A stretch of 64,000 nt of DNA, from positions 1 to 64,000 of the forward strand of contig NZ_FOGW01000006.1 of NCBI RefSeq assembly GCF_900111325.1, written 5' to 3'. The first letter of the stretch is position 1, and each line of letters starts with the position of its first letter. Shown piece after piece: positions 43,023 through 53,200 of this stretch. Both the position numbers and the translations under genes were made by a program. The notes under the pieces were generated by a model. The model did not search any database. It was not told the DNA's origin and was given only the letters and a program-made list of their open reading frames with translations. The DNA comes from Lachnobacterium bovis (lineage in GTDB: Bacteria > Bacillota > Clostridia > Lachnospirales > Lachnospiraceae).

Positions 43023-43820
43023 ATGGGACTTTTTAAAGATTTTAAAGATGATTTTTCACAGTCAGTTAACGAAATTGCATCGGTGGATGAAAAGAAAAAT
43101 GAAAAGACTACAAAAACAATTGAGTTAGATGTTGTAAAAAATAAAATGACATCTGAAAGCACCGATTTAAAATCAGAATTGTCAAAGCTAGATGGTTTGC
43201 TTGAACAGGTTAATGAGCAAGAAAAAAAGAATGGTTCAGCTGTTTCAACAGGGGCAAACAAAATGAATAATCAATCTAGAATAGAAGAAAATCCATTAGT
43301 AAAAAATAACGAGGAAAGAATTGAAGATGATAGAACTAAATCACAATTTATTGAATTGACAGGAGAGGCTTCTGATGATGTATCAGTTATTACTACTAGT
43401 ACAACATTAGTTGGAGATATTCAGACAACTGGTTCGTTTGATATCCAGGGACAGATAAATGGAAATGTTGCATGCAATGGTAAATTGAATGTCACAGGTA
43501 CAATTATCGGAAATAGTAATAGTGCAGAGTTTTTCTCTGATGCTGCAAAAGTTGAGGGAGAAATAGTAAGTACAGGAACAGTAAAAATTGGTGCTGGTTC
43601 TGTAATTATTGGAAATATATCTGCAACTTCTGCTGTAATAGCAGGTGCTGTAAAAGGTGATATAGATGTTCAAGGTCCTGTTGTAGTTGATACATCGGCA
43701 GTTGTCATGGGTAATATTAAATCTCGTACAGTTCAGATTAATAATGGTGCTGTAATAGAAGGCTTTTGTTCACAGACTTACGCGGAATTAGATGTTCAAG
43801 GCTTATTCGGAGTAAACTAA
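43023..43820 (+). CDS. Bactofilin-family polymer-forming protein
   Basis: 265 residues. A charged, disordered N-terminal half (1-120) is followed by a bactofilin beta-helix: TTLVGDIQTTGSFDIQGQINGNV, then repeating G-x-I and V-x-G rungs to residue 255. It is expected to form filaments at the membrane that organise cell-wall enzymes. The ATG at 43023, after GGAGG, is chosen over an in-frame ATG at 43008. It lies between a deacetylase-like envelope protein and pyrH, 13 bases before the latter. Confidence 0.9.
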   Translation: MGLFKDFKDDFSQSVNEIASVDEKKNEKTTKTIELDVVKNKMTSESTDLKSELSKLDGLLEQVNEQEKKNGSAVSTGANKMNNQSRIEENPLVKNNEERIEDDRTKSQFIELTGEASDDVSVITTSTTLVGDIQTTGSFDIQGQINGNVACNGKLNVTGTIIGNSNSAEFFSDAAKVEGEIVSTGTVKIGAGSVIIGNISATSAVIAGAVKGDIDVQGPVVVDTSAVVMGNIKSRTVQINNGAVIEGFCSQTYAELDVQGLFGVN

Positions 43821-43833
43821 AGAGGTAATAAAA

Positions 43834-44529
43834 ATGAAACGTATTTTATTAAAATTAAGTGGTGAAGCACTTGCGGGTGATAAGCATCAAGGATTTGATG
43901 AGGCTACAGTAACTGTAGTAGCTAAACAAATTAAAGAAGTTGTAGAACAAGGAACACAAGTTGGTATTGTTATCGGAGGAGGTAACTTTTGGAGAGGTAG
44001 AAGTAGCGAAACAATTGATCGTACAAAAGCAGATCAAATCGGTATGTTAGCTACAGTTATGAACTGTATTTATGTTTCTGAAATTTTACGTTCAGTTGGT
44101 TTAAAAACTGCAGTTCTTACACCTTTTGAATGTGGTTCAATGACTAAGTTATTTTCAAAAGATCGTGCAAACAAATATTTTGAGAAAAATATGGTTGTTC
44201 TTTTCGCAGGTGGTACAGGACATCCTTATTTCTCAACTGATACTGCTACTGTTTTAAGAGCAATTGAAATTGAAGCAGAAGGAATTTATTTAGCAAAGGC
44301 AATTGATGGAGTATATGATAGTGATCCAAAAATTAATCCAGATGCTAGAAAATATGATCAAATTTCTATTGATGAAGTAATTGAAAAAAAACTTGCGGTA
44401 ATAGATTTAACAGCATCTATTATGTGCATGGAAAATAAAATGCCAATGTATGTATTTGGTTTAAATGAAGAAAATGGTATCGTTAAAGCCGTAACAGGAG
44501 ATTTTAATGGTACTAAAGTGACAGTTTAG
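43834..44529 (+). CDS. pyrH: UMP kinase
   Basis: 231 residues; phosphorylates UMP to UDP in pyrimidine synthesis. KRILLKLSGEALAG at the start, IVIGGGNFWRGR, DQIGMLATVMN and GTGHPYFSTDTA are the family motifs. The pyrH-frr-uppS-cdsA-dxr-rseP-ispG-polC order that follows is a classic Firmicutes arrangement. Confidence 0.98.
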   Translation: MKRILLKLSGEALAGDKHQGFDEATVTVVAKQIKEVVEQGTQVGIVIGGGNFWRGRSSETIDRTKADQIGMLATVMNCIYVSEILRSVGLKTAVLTPFECGSMTKLFSKDRANKYFEKNMVVLFAGGTGHPYFSTDTATVLRAIEIEAEGIYLAKAIDGVYDSDPKINPDARKYDQISIDEVIEKKLAVIDLTASIMCMENKMPMYVFGLNEENGIVKAVTGDFNGTKVTV

Positions 44530-44545
44530 TAGGAGGAAATTCATA

Positions 44546-45100
44546 ATGGATGAAAGACTTAATTTATACAAAGAAAAGATGCAGAAATCCTTAAAAAATC
44601 TTGAAGAAGAATATGCGTCAATTAGAGCAGGAAGAGCTAATCCACATGTACTTGATAGAATTCGTGTAGATTATTACGGAACACCAACAGCACTTAATCA
44701 GGTGGCTAACGTTTCGGTTCCTGAACCAAGAATGATTCAAATCCAGCCATGGGAAGCTTCACTTGTAAAAGAAATTGAAAAAGCTATCTTAGTATCAGAT
44801 TTAGGATTAAATCCAACAAATGATGGTAAAGTAGTACGCCTTGTTTTCCCTGAATTAACAGAGGAAAGACGTAAAGATCTTGCAAAAGATATTAAGAAAA
44901 AAGGTGAAGATGCAAAAGTTGCTATCAGAAATATTAGAAGAGATGCAAAGGATTCATTTAAAAAGCTTAGCAAAGAAGGCGATATTTCTGAGGATGAAAT
45001 CAAAGATTTAGAAGATAGTGCTCAAAAATTAACAGATGAATTTATCAAGAAAATTGATGCTGCTGTTGAAGTAAAAGCTAAAGAAATCATGACAGTTTAA
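44546..45100 (+). CDS. frr: Ribosome recycling factor
   Basis: 184 residues. SIRAGRANPHVLDRIRVDYYGTPTALNQVANVSVPEPRMI and EERRKDLAKDIKKKGEDAKVAIRNIRRDA are diagnostic. It splits post-termination ribosomes with EF-G. GGAGG lies 8 bases before the start. Confidence 0.98.
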   Translation: MDERLNLYKEKMQKSLKNLEEEYASIRAGRANPHVLDRIRVDYYGTPTALNQVANVSVPEPRMIQIQPWEASLVKEIEKAILVSDLGLNPTNDGKVVRLVFPELTEERRKDLAKDIKKKGEDAKVAIRNIRRDAKDSFKKLSKEGDISEDEIKDLEDSAQKLTDEFIKKIDAAVEVKAKEIMTV

Positions 45101-45135
45101 TATTTGATAACTTTATAAAGTGAAAATATAGACTG

Positions 45136-45165
45136 GTGGGGCATTGTATGTACATGCCCCACTTT
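45136..45165 (+). terminator. Intrinsic terminator between frr and uppS
   Basis: GTGGGGCAT (45136-45144) pairs with ATGCCCCAC (45154-45162), followed by only TTTCT. It is probably partial, so uppS and later genes may be read through or have their own promoter. Confidence 0.75.
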
Positions 45166-45185
45166 CTACATAAGGAGAAAATTTA

Positions 45186-45923
45186 ATGACTAATAATTAT
45201 AATGAAATTAAGGATAATTTAAAAATTCCAAATCATGTAGCAATTATTTTAGACGGAAATGGAAGATGGGCAAAAAGCCAGGGAAGACCTAGAACATACG
45301 GACATACAGTTGGAGCAAAAAACGTAGAAAGAGTATGTGAGGCTGCAAATAATTTAGGAATTAAATATTTAACTTTATATGCATTTTCAACTGAAAATTG
45401 GAATAGACCAGATGGTGAAGTAAAAGCATTAATGAAGTTATTAGGAAATTATCTCTCAACATGTATTAAAACTGCAAATAAAAATAATATGAGAGTTAGA
45501 GTTATTGGTGACAAAACAAGACTTACAGCTAAATTTCAAGAAAAAATCAAGGAATTAGAAGAAGTTTCATCAAAAAACACAGGACTTAATTTAACAATTG
45601 CAATTAATTACGGTAGTAGAGATGAAATGATTCGAGCATTTAAAAAAATGACAGTTGATATTGAAAATGGATCTTTAAAAAAAGAAAGCATTGACGAAAA
45701 ATTATTTTCTTCTTATTTAGATACGAAAGATATTCCGGATCCTGATCTAATGATCAGAACAAGCGGAGAACAGAGACTATCAAATTATTTGTTATGGCAG
45801 TTAGCATATAGTGAGTTTTATTTTACAGATACACCTTGGCCAGCATTTCATGAAGAAGATTTATTATTAGCAGTTAAGGAATATACTAAAAGAGATAGAA
45901 GATTTGGTAAAATAGAAGAGTAA
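45186..45923 (+). CDS. uppS: Undecaprenyl diphosphate synthase
   Basis: 245 residues; makes C55-PP from FPP and IPP for wall synthesis. Catalytic Asp in IILDGNGRWAKSQ, then GRPRTYGHTVGAKNVERV, YAFSTENWNRP and the final PDLMIRTSGEQRLSNYLLWQLAYSEF. The start follows AAGGAG. Confidence 0.98.
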   Translation: MTNNYNEIKDNLKIPNHVAIILDGNGRWAKSQGRPRTYGHTVGAKNVERVCEAANNLGIKYLTLYAFSTENWNRPDGEVKALMKLLGNYLSTCIKTANKNNMRVRVIGDKTRLTAKFQEKIKELEEVSSKNTGLNLTIAINYGSRDEMIRAFKKMTVDIENGSLKKESIDEKLFSSYLDTKDIPDPDLMIRTSGEQRLSNYLLWQLAYSEFYFTDTPWPAFHEEDLLLAVKEYTKRDRRFGKIEE

Positions 45924-45997
45924 GTGATTTTATTTTTTTGCAGAATGTTATATAATAGAATATATTATGCAAAAAATGTTTTAAGGAGACAAAATTA

Positions 45998-46801
45998 ATG
46001 TTTAAAACAAGACTTATTAGTGGAATAATATTAGTTCTGCTTTCGATAATTTTAATTACAATTGGGGGTGATTTGCTACTATTTTCAACTATGGCAATTT
46101 CATTAGTTGGAATGTTTGAACTTTACCGCATATTTGAAATTCAAAATAAATTACTTGGATTTGTTGGTTATGCATCGGCGGTAGCATTTTATAGTAATTT
46201 CAAATGGCACTTTGTAAGTGATGTAGTATTGATTTTTATGGTAACCATGATTTTGACAATGTTTGTTTATGTTTTTACATATCCTAAATATAAAGCAAAT
46301 CAAGTTTCGATGAGTTTCTTTGGTATTTTCTATGTTGCAGTAATGCTTTCATATGTATATCAAATTAGAAATCAAGTAAATAATGGACTATACATTGCAT
46401 TTTTAATTTTTATTTGTTCTTGGGGATGTGATACATGTGCATATTGTGCAGGAAAATTATTTGGAAAACATAAGATGTCACCAAAATTAAGCCCTAAAAA
46501 ATCGATAGAAGGTGCAGTTGGTGGAGTGTTAGGTACTGTTGTTTTGACAGTAATTTATACATCTATTTTCAAAAATAAGATGTGTAGTGATACAAGAGAA
46601 ATCATAATTTTAGCAGCTGTTTCAGCGATTGCGGCATTAGTTTCTATGATTGGAGACTTGACAGCGTCAGCTATTAAAAGAAATTATGATGTTAAAGATT
46701 ATGGAAAATTAATTCCAGGTCATGGTGGAATTCTTGATAGATTTGATAGTATGATTATTACAGCTCCTATTATTTATTATTTAGCACATTATATGCTTTA
46801 A
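45998..46801 (+). CDS. cdsA: Phosphatidate cytidylyltransferase
   Basis: 267-residue polytopic membrane enzyme forming CDP-diacylglycerol. The C-terminal signature SMIGDLTASAIKRNYDVKDYGKLIPGHGGILDRFDS is complete. RBS TTAAGGAG. A TATAAT (45951-45956) upstream may mark an extra promoter. Confidence 0.97.
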   Translation: MFKTRLISGIILVLLSIILITIGGDLLLFSTMAISLVGMFELYRIFEIQNKLLGFVGYASAVAFYSNFKWHFVSDVVLIFMVTMILTMFVYVFTYPKYKANQVSMSFFGIFYVAVMLSYVYQIRNQVNNGLYIAFLIFICSWGCDTCAYCAGKLFGKHKMSPKLSPKKSIEGAVGGVLGTVVLTVIYTSIFKNKMCSDTREIIILAAVSAIAALVSMIGDLTASAIKRNYDVKDYGKLIPGHGGILDRFDSMIITAPIIYYLAHYML

Positions 46802-46875
46802 TAATAGAAAGTTTAGTATTAAAAATATCGGGATTACATTGTTATAGGAATTATAATGAATAAAGGAGAACCAAA

Positions 46876-48018
46876 GTGAGAAATATTGCGATACTAGGTT
46901 CTACAGGTTCTATAGGAAAGCAAACATTAGAAGTTGTAGAGGAACAAGGAGATATAAATGTAGTTGCTCTATCTTGTAGAGGAAATATTGATATTATAGA
47001 AGAGCAAATCAGAAAATTTAGACCTAAATTAGTTTGCGTATTTGATTCCAAAAAGGCTAAAGAATTAGAAGTCGCTATTAAAGATTTAGATGTCAAGGTA
47101 AGATCTGGAATGGAAGGTCTTATAGAAGTTGCAACTATTAAGGAAGCAGATATTGTTGTGTCTGCAGTAGTTGGAATGTTAGGAATTAGACCAACAATTG
47201 CTGCAATAAAAGCAAAAAAGGATATTGCATTAGCAAATAAAGAAACATTAGTTACGGCAGGACATATAATAATGCCACTTGCTAGAGAAAATGGTGTAAA
47301 GATTTTACCAGTCGATAGTGAACATAGTGCTATTTTCCAATCATTAAATGGAGAAAATTTTAATAAAATAAGTAAAATTCTTCTTACAGCATCAGGCGGA
47401 CCATTTAGAGGAAAAACTTTAGAGGATTTGAAAAAAGTACGTATTGAAGATGCTCTTAATCATCCAAATTGGTCAATGGGTAAAAAAATAACAATTGATT
47501 CGTCTACTCTAGTGAATAAAGGCTTAGAAGTGATGGAAGCAAAATGGCTTTTTGGAGTTGATGCTAAACAGATTCAAGTTTTAGTTCATCCACAAAGTGT
47601 AGTTCATTCAGCGGTTGAGTATGAAGATGGTGCGGTTATTGCTCAGTTAGGAACACCTGATATGAGATTGCCAATTCAGTATGCGTTGTATTATCCATTA
47701 AGACGAAATTTATCAGGAAAAAGATTAGATCTATTTGAATTAGGTCAGCTTACTTTTGAAAAACCTGATTTAGATACATTTAAGGGTTTGGCGCTTGCAT
47801 ATGATGCAATTGAAAAAGGTGGTAATATGCCAACTATTTTTAATGCTGCCAATGAAAAAGCTGTTGCTATGTTTTTGAACAATAAAATAAAATATTTAGA
47901 CATAGTAGAGATTATACAATCAAGCATGGAAAATGTGAAATTTATTGATACACCTAAATTAGAAGATATTCTTATGACTGAGAAAGAAACATACAGTTAT
48001 ATAGAAGAAAGGTGGTAA
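46876..48018 (+). CDS. dxr: 1-deoxy-D-xylulose 5-phosphate reductoisomerase
   Basis: 380 residues; second step of the MEP isoprenoid pathway. NADPH motif ILGSTGSIGKQTLEV, LANKETLVTAG, PVDSEHSAIFQSL and LTASGGPFRG are present. The start is GTG (46876) behind AAGGAG. ispG follows two genes later, and uppS uses the pathway's product. Confidence 0.97.
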   Translation: MRNIAILGSTGSIGKQTLEVVEEQGDINVVALSCRGNIDIIEEQIRKFRPKLVCVFDSKKAKELEVAIKDLDVKVRSGMEGLIEVATIKEADIVVSAVVGMLGIRPTIAAIKAKKDIALANKETLVTAGHIIMPLARENGVKILPVDSEHSAIFQSLNGENFNKISKILLTASGGPFRGKTLEDLKKVRIEDALNHPNWSMGKKITIDSSTLVNKGLEVMEAKWLFGVDAKQIQVLVHPQSVVHSAVEYEDGAVIAQLGTPDMRLPIQYALYYPLRRNLSGKRLDLFELGQLTFEKPDLDTFKGLALAYDAIEKGGNMPTIFNAANEKAVAMFLNNKIKYLDIVEIIQSSMENVKFIDTPKLEDILMTEKETYSYIEERW

Positions 48019-48019
48019 A

Positions 48020-49168
48020 ATGAGTATAGTAATTGCAATAATTGTATTTGGTGTAATTGTTTTATTTCATGAATTAGGACATTTTTTATTTGCAAAATTA
48101 AATAATGTAAAAGTAAATGAATTTTCGTTAGGATTAGGTCCAACACTTTTTGGTATAAGAAAAGGAGAAACGTTGTATTCAATCAAACTCCTTCCATTTG
48201 GCGGAGCGTGTGTAATGGAGGGAGAAGACGGCGAAAGTAGCGAAGCAGAGGGGACTGATACACTTCGTAACACTTCCCAAAATGTCCAAGAAGAAATTAT
48301 AGGCTCGAAAGAAAGTATACAAGTGGATGAGCATAAAGATGTTGGAAGATCATTTAATGATGCATCTATTCTTGGGAGAATGAGCATTGTGTTCGCAGGT
48401 CCTTTTTTTAATTTCATTATGGCATTTGTTTTCTTGATAATTGTTATAATGGCATCAGGATATGATACAACTAAGATTGTTGGGGTATCTAAAGGTTCTG
48501 CGGCTGCCGAAGCTAATATACAACCAGGTGATGATATAATCAGTATTGACGGAAAGAATATACATTTCTTTTCGGAATTATCAACATACAGGGTATTTCA
48601 TCCTAACAAAGAAATAGATTTAAAAATTGAACGAAAAGGAAAAGTTTCAGAGGTAAAGATTGCTCCAAAATATGATAAAAAAACTAAGCAGTATTTGTAC
48701 GGTATTGCAGGTGGAGCAGTGAAAAAGAATCCTAATATATTAGATGCTACAATTCATTCAGTTTATAAATGTAAGTATTATGTAGACACAACAATTAGTA
48801 GTTTGAAGCTTTTAGTTACAGGAAAGGTTAGTGCTAATGAGATGAGCGGCCCAGTTGGAATTGTAAAAGACATGGGCAGTAATTATAATGAGACAAAAGC
48901 CCAAGGTGGGATGCAAGTTGCAATTTTGTTTTTATTAAGTTATGCAGCCTTATTGTCAGTTAATCTGGGTGTAATGAATTTATTACCAATTCCTGCACTT
49001 GATGGTGGAAGATTATTCTTTTTAATAATTGAAGCTATCATGAAAAAGGTATTCAAAAAAGAAGTTGATAGAGAAAAAGAAGGATTAATTAACTTCGTAG
49101 GAATTGCATTATTGTTGGGGTTAATGGTATTAGTAATGTTTAATGACATTAGAAAAATTGTTATATAA
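48020..49168 (+). CDS. rseP: RseP/YluC-type site-2 intramembrane metalloprotease
   Basis: 382 residues. Zinc motif His17-Glu18-Leu-Gly-His21, a PDZ domain (about 155-245) and the second metal segment NLLPIPALDGGRLFF. An unusually long acidic insert (about residues 71-110, ending VDEHKDVGR) separates VMEGED from FND, which normally lie close together. It probably degrades anti-sigma factors or signal-peptide remnants. The start is one base after the dxr stop. Confidence 0.95.
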   Translation: MSIVIAIIVFGVIVLFHELGHFLFAKLNNVKVNEFSLGLGPTLFGIRKGETLYSIKLLPFGGACVMEGEDGESSEAEGTDTLRNTSQNVQEEIIGSKESIQVDEHKDVGRSFNDASILGRMSIVFAGPFFNFIMAFVFLIIVIMASGYDTTKIVGVSKGSAAAEANIQPGDDIISIDGKNIHFFSELSTYRVFHPNKEIDLKIERKGKVSEVKIAPKYDKKTKQYLYGIAGGAVKKNPNILDATIHSVYKCKYYVDTTISSLKLLVTGKVSANEMSGPVGIVKDMGSNYNETKAQGGMQVAILFLLSYAALLSVNLGVMNLLPIPALDGGRLFFLIIEAIMKKVFKKEVDREKEGLINFVGIALLLGLMVLVMFNDIRKIVI

Positions 49169-49186
49169 ATTTTGGAGGCAGTTTAT

Positions 49187-50242
49187 ATGTCGAGAAAAAA
49201 TAGTAAAGTTGTAAAAATTGGTAATAAAGTTATAGGTGGTAATAATCCAATATTGATTCAGTCTATGACAAATACCAAAACAGAAGATGTTGAAGCAACT
49301 GTAGAGCAAATAAAACGACTTGAAAAAGCTGGTTGTGATATTATCAGATGTGCTGTTCCAACTAAAGAAGCAGCATATGCTATTAAAGAAATAAAAAAAC
49401 AAATTAACATACCTTTAGTTGCAGATATTCATTTTGACTATAGATTAGCATTATTAGCTATAGAAAATGGTGCAGATAAAATTAGAATTAATCCAGGTAA
49501 TATTGGTAATATAGATAAAATAAAGGCTGTTGTTGATGCAGCAAAAGAAAAAAATATTCCAATAAGAGTTGGAGTTAATTCTGGCTCATTAGAAAAAAAT
49601 ATAGTTGAAAAATATTCAGGTGTTACAGCTGAAGGACTTGTAGAAAGTGCACTAGATAAGGTTCACTTGATTGAAGGATTAGGATATGACAATTTAGTAA
49701 TTAGTATTAAATCATCAGATGTTTTAATGAGTGTTAAGGCACATGAATTAATAGCTAATAAAACTAATTATCCACTTCATGTTGGTATAACAGAATCTGG
49801 AACACTCTTGAGAGGAAATATTAAGTCATCAATTGGATTAGGTATTATTTTAAATGAAGGAATTGGTGATACAATTAGAGTTTCTCTAACAGGTGATCCA
49901 GAGCAAGAGATAATTACAGCCAAACTGATTTTGAAGACATTAGGTCTTAGAAAAGGTGGCATAGAGGTTGTTTCTTGTCCAACATGTGGCAGAACACAGA
50001 TAAATTTAATTAAGCTTGCAAACGAAGTTGAAGAATTAGTTGCTAATTATCCATTAGATATAAAGGTTGCCGTAATGGGCTGCGTTGTAAATGGACCAGG
50101 TGAGGCAAAAGAAGCTGATTTAGGTGTTGCAGGTGGTAAAGGCGAAGGTTTAATCATTAAGCATGGTGAAATCTTTAAAAAGGTTCCAGAGAATGAACTT
50201 TTAGCGGAACTTAAAAATGAATTAGATCATTGGGGAGAATAA
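49187..50242 (+). CDS. ispG: 4-hydroxy-3-methylbut-2-enyl diphosphate synthase (flavodoxin/ferredoxin)
   Basis: 351 residues; penultimate MEP-pathway step. The [4Fe-4S] ligands are Cys264, Cys267 (SCPTCGR) and Cys299, with Glu306 in CVVNGPGE. The N-terminal barrel has SMTNTKTEDV and VADIHFDYRLAL. The ATG at 49187 behind GGAGG is chosen over an in-frame ATG at 49172 that overlaps it. Confidence 0.97.
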   Translation: MSRKNSKVVKIGNKVIGGNNPILIQSMTNTKTEDVEATVEQIKRLEKAGCDIIRCAVPTKEAAYAIKEIKKQINIPLVADIHFDYRLALLAIENGADKIRINPGNIGNIDKIKAVVDAAKEKNIPIRVGVNSGSLEKNIVEKYSGVTAEGLVESALDKVHLIEGLGYDNLVISIKSSDVLMSVKAHELIANKTNYPLHVGITESGTLLRGNIKSSIGLGIILNEGIGDTIRVSLTGDPEQEIITAKLILKTLGLRKGGIEVVSCPTCGRTQINLIKLANEVEELVANYPLDIKVAVMGCVVNGPGEAKEADLGVAGGKGEGLIIKHGEIFKKVPENELLAELKNELDHWGE

Positions 50243-50244
50243 AA

Positions 50245-53200
50245 TTGAAGAAATTTTTTGATGTTTTTCCAACCTTAAAGATAAAAGATAATAGTGTAAA
50301 TGCATTAATGACAGAAGCTGATGTAACAAAAGTAAGTGCGAATCGTGACAATAGTCGGATTCGCATTTATTTACATTCTACAAGGTTAATTTTTAAAAAA
50401 GATATTCATTTGATTGAAAACGAAATAAAGAAACAACTTTTTCCTAAAAATAATATTGAAGTAAATATAATTGAGAGTTTTACATTGTCAAGTCAATATA
50501 ATGCTCAAAAATTATTTGAAATATATAAAGAAAGCATCTATGATGAATTAAGTGAATACAGCATATTAGAGGGAAATCTGTTACGAAAAGCGGATGTTTC
50601 CTTTACCGATGAAAAGCATATGACACTTGTCCTAGAGGAGACTATAATAGCTAAAACTAGAAAAGATGAGATTATAAATTTTTTAGAAAAGGTTATTTGT
50701 GAAAGATGTGGATTTGATTTAATAATAAATCCATCTTATAAGCATCCAAAAGAAAGCAAATATAGAATAAATAGCGAAAAGCAAATTCAGGAAGAAGTAG
50801 CACATATCGTTGAAAGAACAAATATCGCTAGCAATAAAAACAAAGATAGTGATATTGAAAAGGGTAACAATAATAATCAAAATATTATTACTAAAAATGA
50901 TAATACAAAGGTTGAATCACATAATGGAGCTAAAGCAGATGCATCAACTAGTTCAACTTCGAAAAAACAAGAAACAGTTACTAAGAATTCTTCAACCGCA
51001 AATGCTCAGAAAACTAAATTTGCAAAAGGCGAAAATAAACGATTTGAAAGATACAAAAAATCAAATAATCCTGATGTTGTATATGGAAGAGACTTTGATG
51101 AAGAATCAATTTCAATTGAAAAATTAGATCAACCAATTGGCGAAGTAGTTGTAAGAGGTAAAATTTTATCAGTTGAAACAAGAGAAATTCGTAATGAAAA
51201 AAATATTGTTATACTTAAAATCACAGATTTTACAGATTCGATTGCAGTAAAAGCTTTTGTAAGAAATGATCAGTTAGATGACTTATTGTCATATATCAAA
51301 AAAGGTGCATTTATTAAAGTTAAAGGTAATGCAGCCCTAGACAAATACGATAATGACGTTGCAATTACAAATATAATTGGAATAAAAAAATTGAATGATT
51401 TTACAGTGGAAAGAGTAGATACTGCACCTGAAAAACGTGTTGAGTTACATTGTCATACAAAAATGAGTGATATGGATGGTGTAACAGATGTAAAAGATTT
51501 GGTAAAAAGAGCAATGAAATGGGGGCATAAAGCAATTGCGATAACAGATCATGGGGATGTTCAAGCTTTTCCTGACGCGAATCATGCTGTAGAAGGATGT
51601 GATACTGATTTTAAAGTAATTTACGGAGTAGAAGCGTATTTAGTTGATGATACCAAAGACATTATTGTGGATTCTAAAAATCAAACATTAGATGAAACAT
51701 ATGTAGTTTTTGACTTAGAAACAACAGGATTTAGTCCGGAAAATAATAAAATTATTGAAATAGGTGCGGTAAAAGTAGAAAACGGAAAGATAATCGATAG
51801 ATTCTCTACTTTTGTAAATCCGAAGGAACCAATACCATTTAGAATTGAAGAATTAACTTCAATAAATGATAGTATGGTTGTTAATGCTGATGTGATAGAA
51901 GGCGTTTTGCCAAGATTTCTTGATTTTTGTGGGGATGCAATAATGGTAGCGCATAATGCAGATTTTGATATGAGCTTTATAAAACATAATTGTAAACTGC
52001 AAAATATTGAATTTAATCCAACAATTATAGATACAGTTGCATTAGCAAGAATGTTAATACCAACGCTTAACAGATTTAAACTAGATACAGTTGCAAAAGC
52101 TGTGGGTGTTTCATTAGATCATCATCATAGAGCAGTTGATGACGCAGAATGTACAGCAGAAATATTTGTAAAATTTATTGAAATGCTAAAAAATAGAGAC
52201 TTAGATACTCTTGATAAAGTAAATAAAGCGGGCACTTCTTCAATAGAAACAATTAGAAAAATGCCAACATATCATGCAATTATTTTAGCTACTTGTGATC
52301 AGGGACGTACTAATTTATACAAATTAGTGTCTGATTCTAACGTAATTTATTATCATAAGAGACCTAGAATTCCTAAAAGTGAATTCATTAAATATCGAGA
52401 TGGCTTATTAATAGGATCAGCATGTGAAGCGGGTGAGCTTTTTAAAGCAATCGTTGGAGGAAGACCAAACGAAGAAATTGCAAGATTAGTAAATTTTTAC
52501 GATTACTTAGAGGTTCAGCCTATAGGAAACAATCATTTTATGTTAGAGGATGAGAAATATCCAGCCGAAACAGAAGAAGATTTACGAAATTATAACAGAA
52601 GAATAGTTAAACTTGGTGAGGAATTTAATAAATTAGTTGTTGCAACATGTGACGTTCATTTTATGGACCCTGAAGATGAAGTGTATAGAAGAATTATTAT
52701 GGCAGGTAAAGGATTTAAAGATGCGGATAACCAACCGCCACTTTATCTTCACACAACAGAAGAAATGTTAAACGAGTTTTCATATTTAGGTAGCCAAAAG
52801 GCAGAAGAAATTGTTATAACTAATCCAAACAAAATAGCTGATATGTGTGAAAAAATCTCTCCAGTTAGACCTGATAAATGCCCTCCAGTTATTGAAAATT
52901 CAGATCAGATGCTTAGAGATATATGTTATAACAAGGCACATAAAATGTATGGAGAAAATTTACCACCAGTTGTAAAAGAAAGACTAGATAGAGAATTAAA
53001 TTCTATTATTTCTAATGGCTATGCCGTAATGTATATCATTGCGCAAAAACTTGTGTGGAAGTCGAATGAAGATGGATACTTAGTAGGTTCGCGTGGTTCG
53101 GTAGGTAGTTCATTTGTAGCAACGATGTCTGGTGTAACGGAGGTAAATCCAATACATGCGCACTATGTGTGTCCAAATTGTAAATATAGTGATTTTGATT

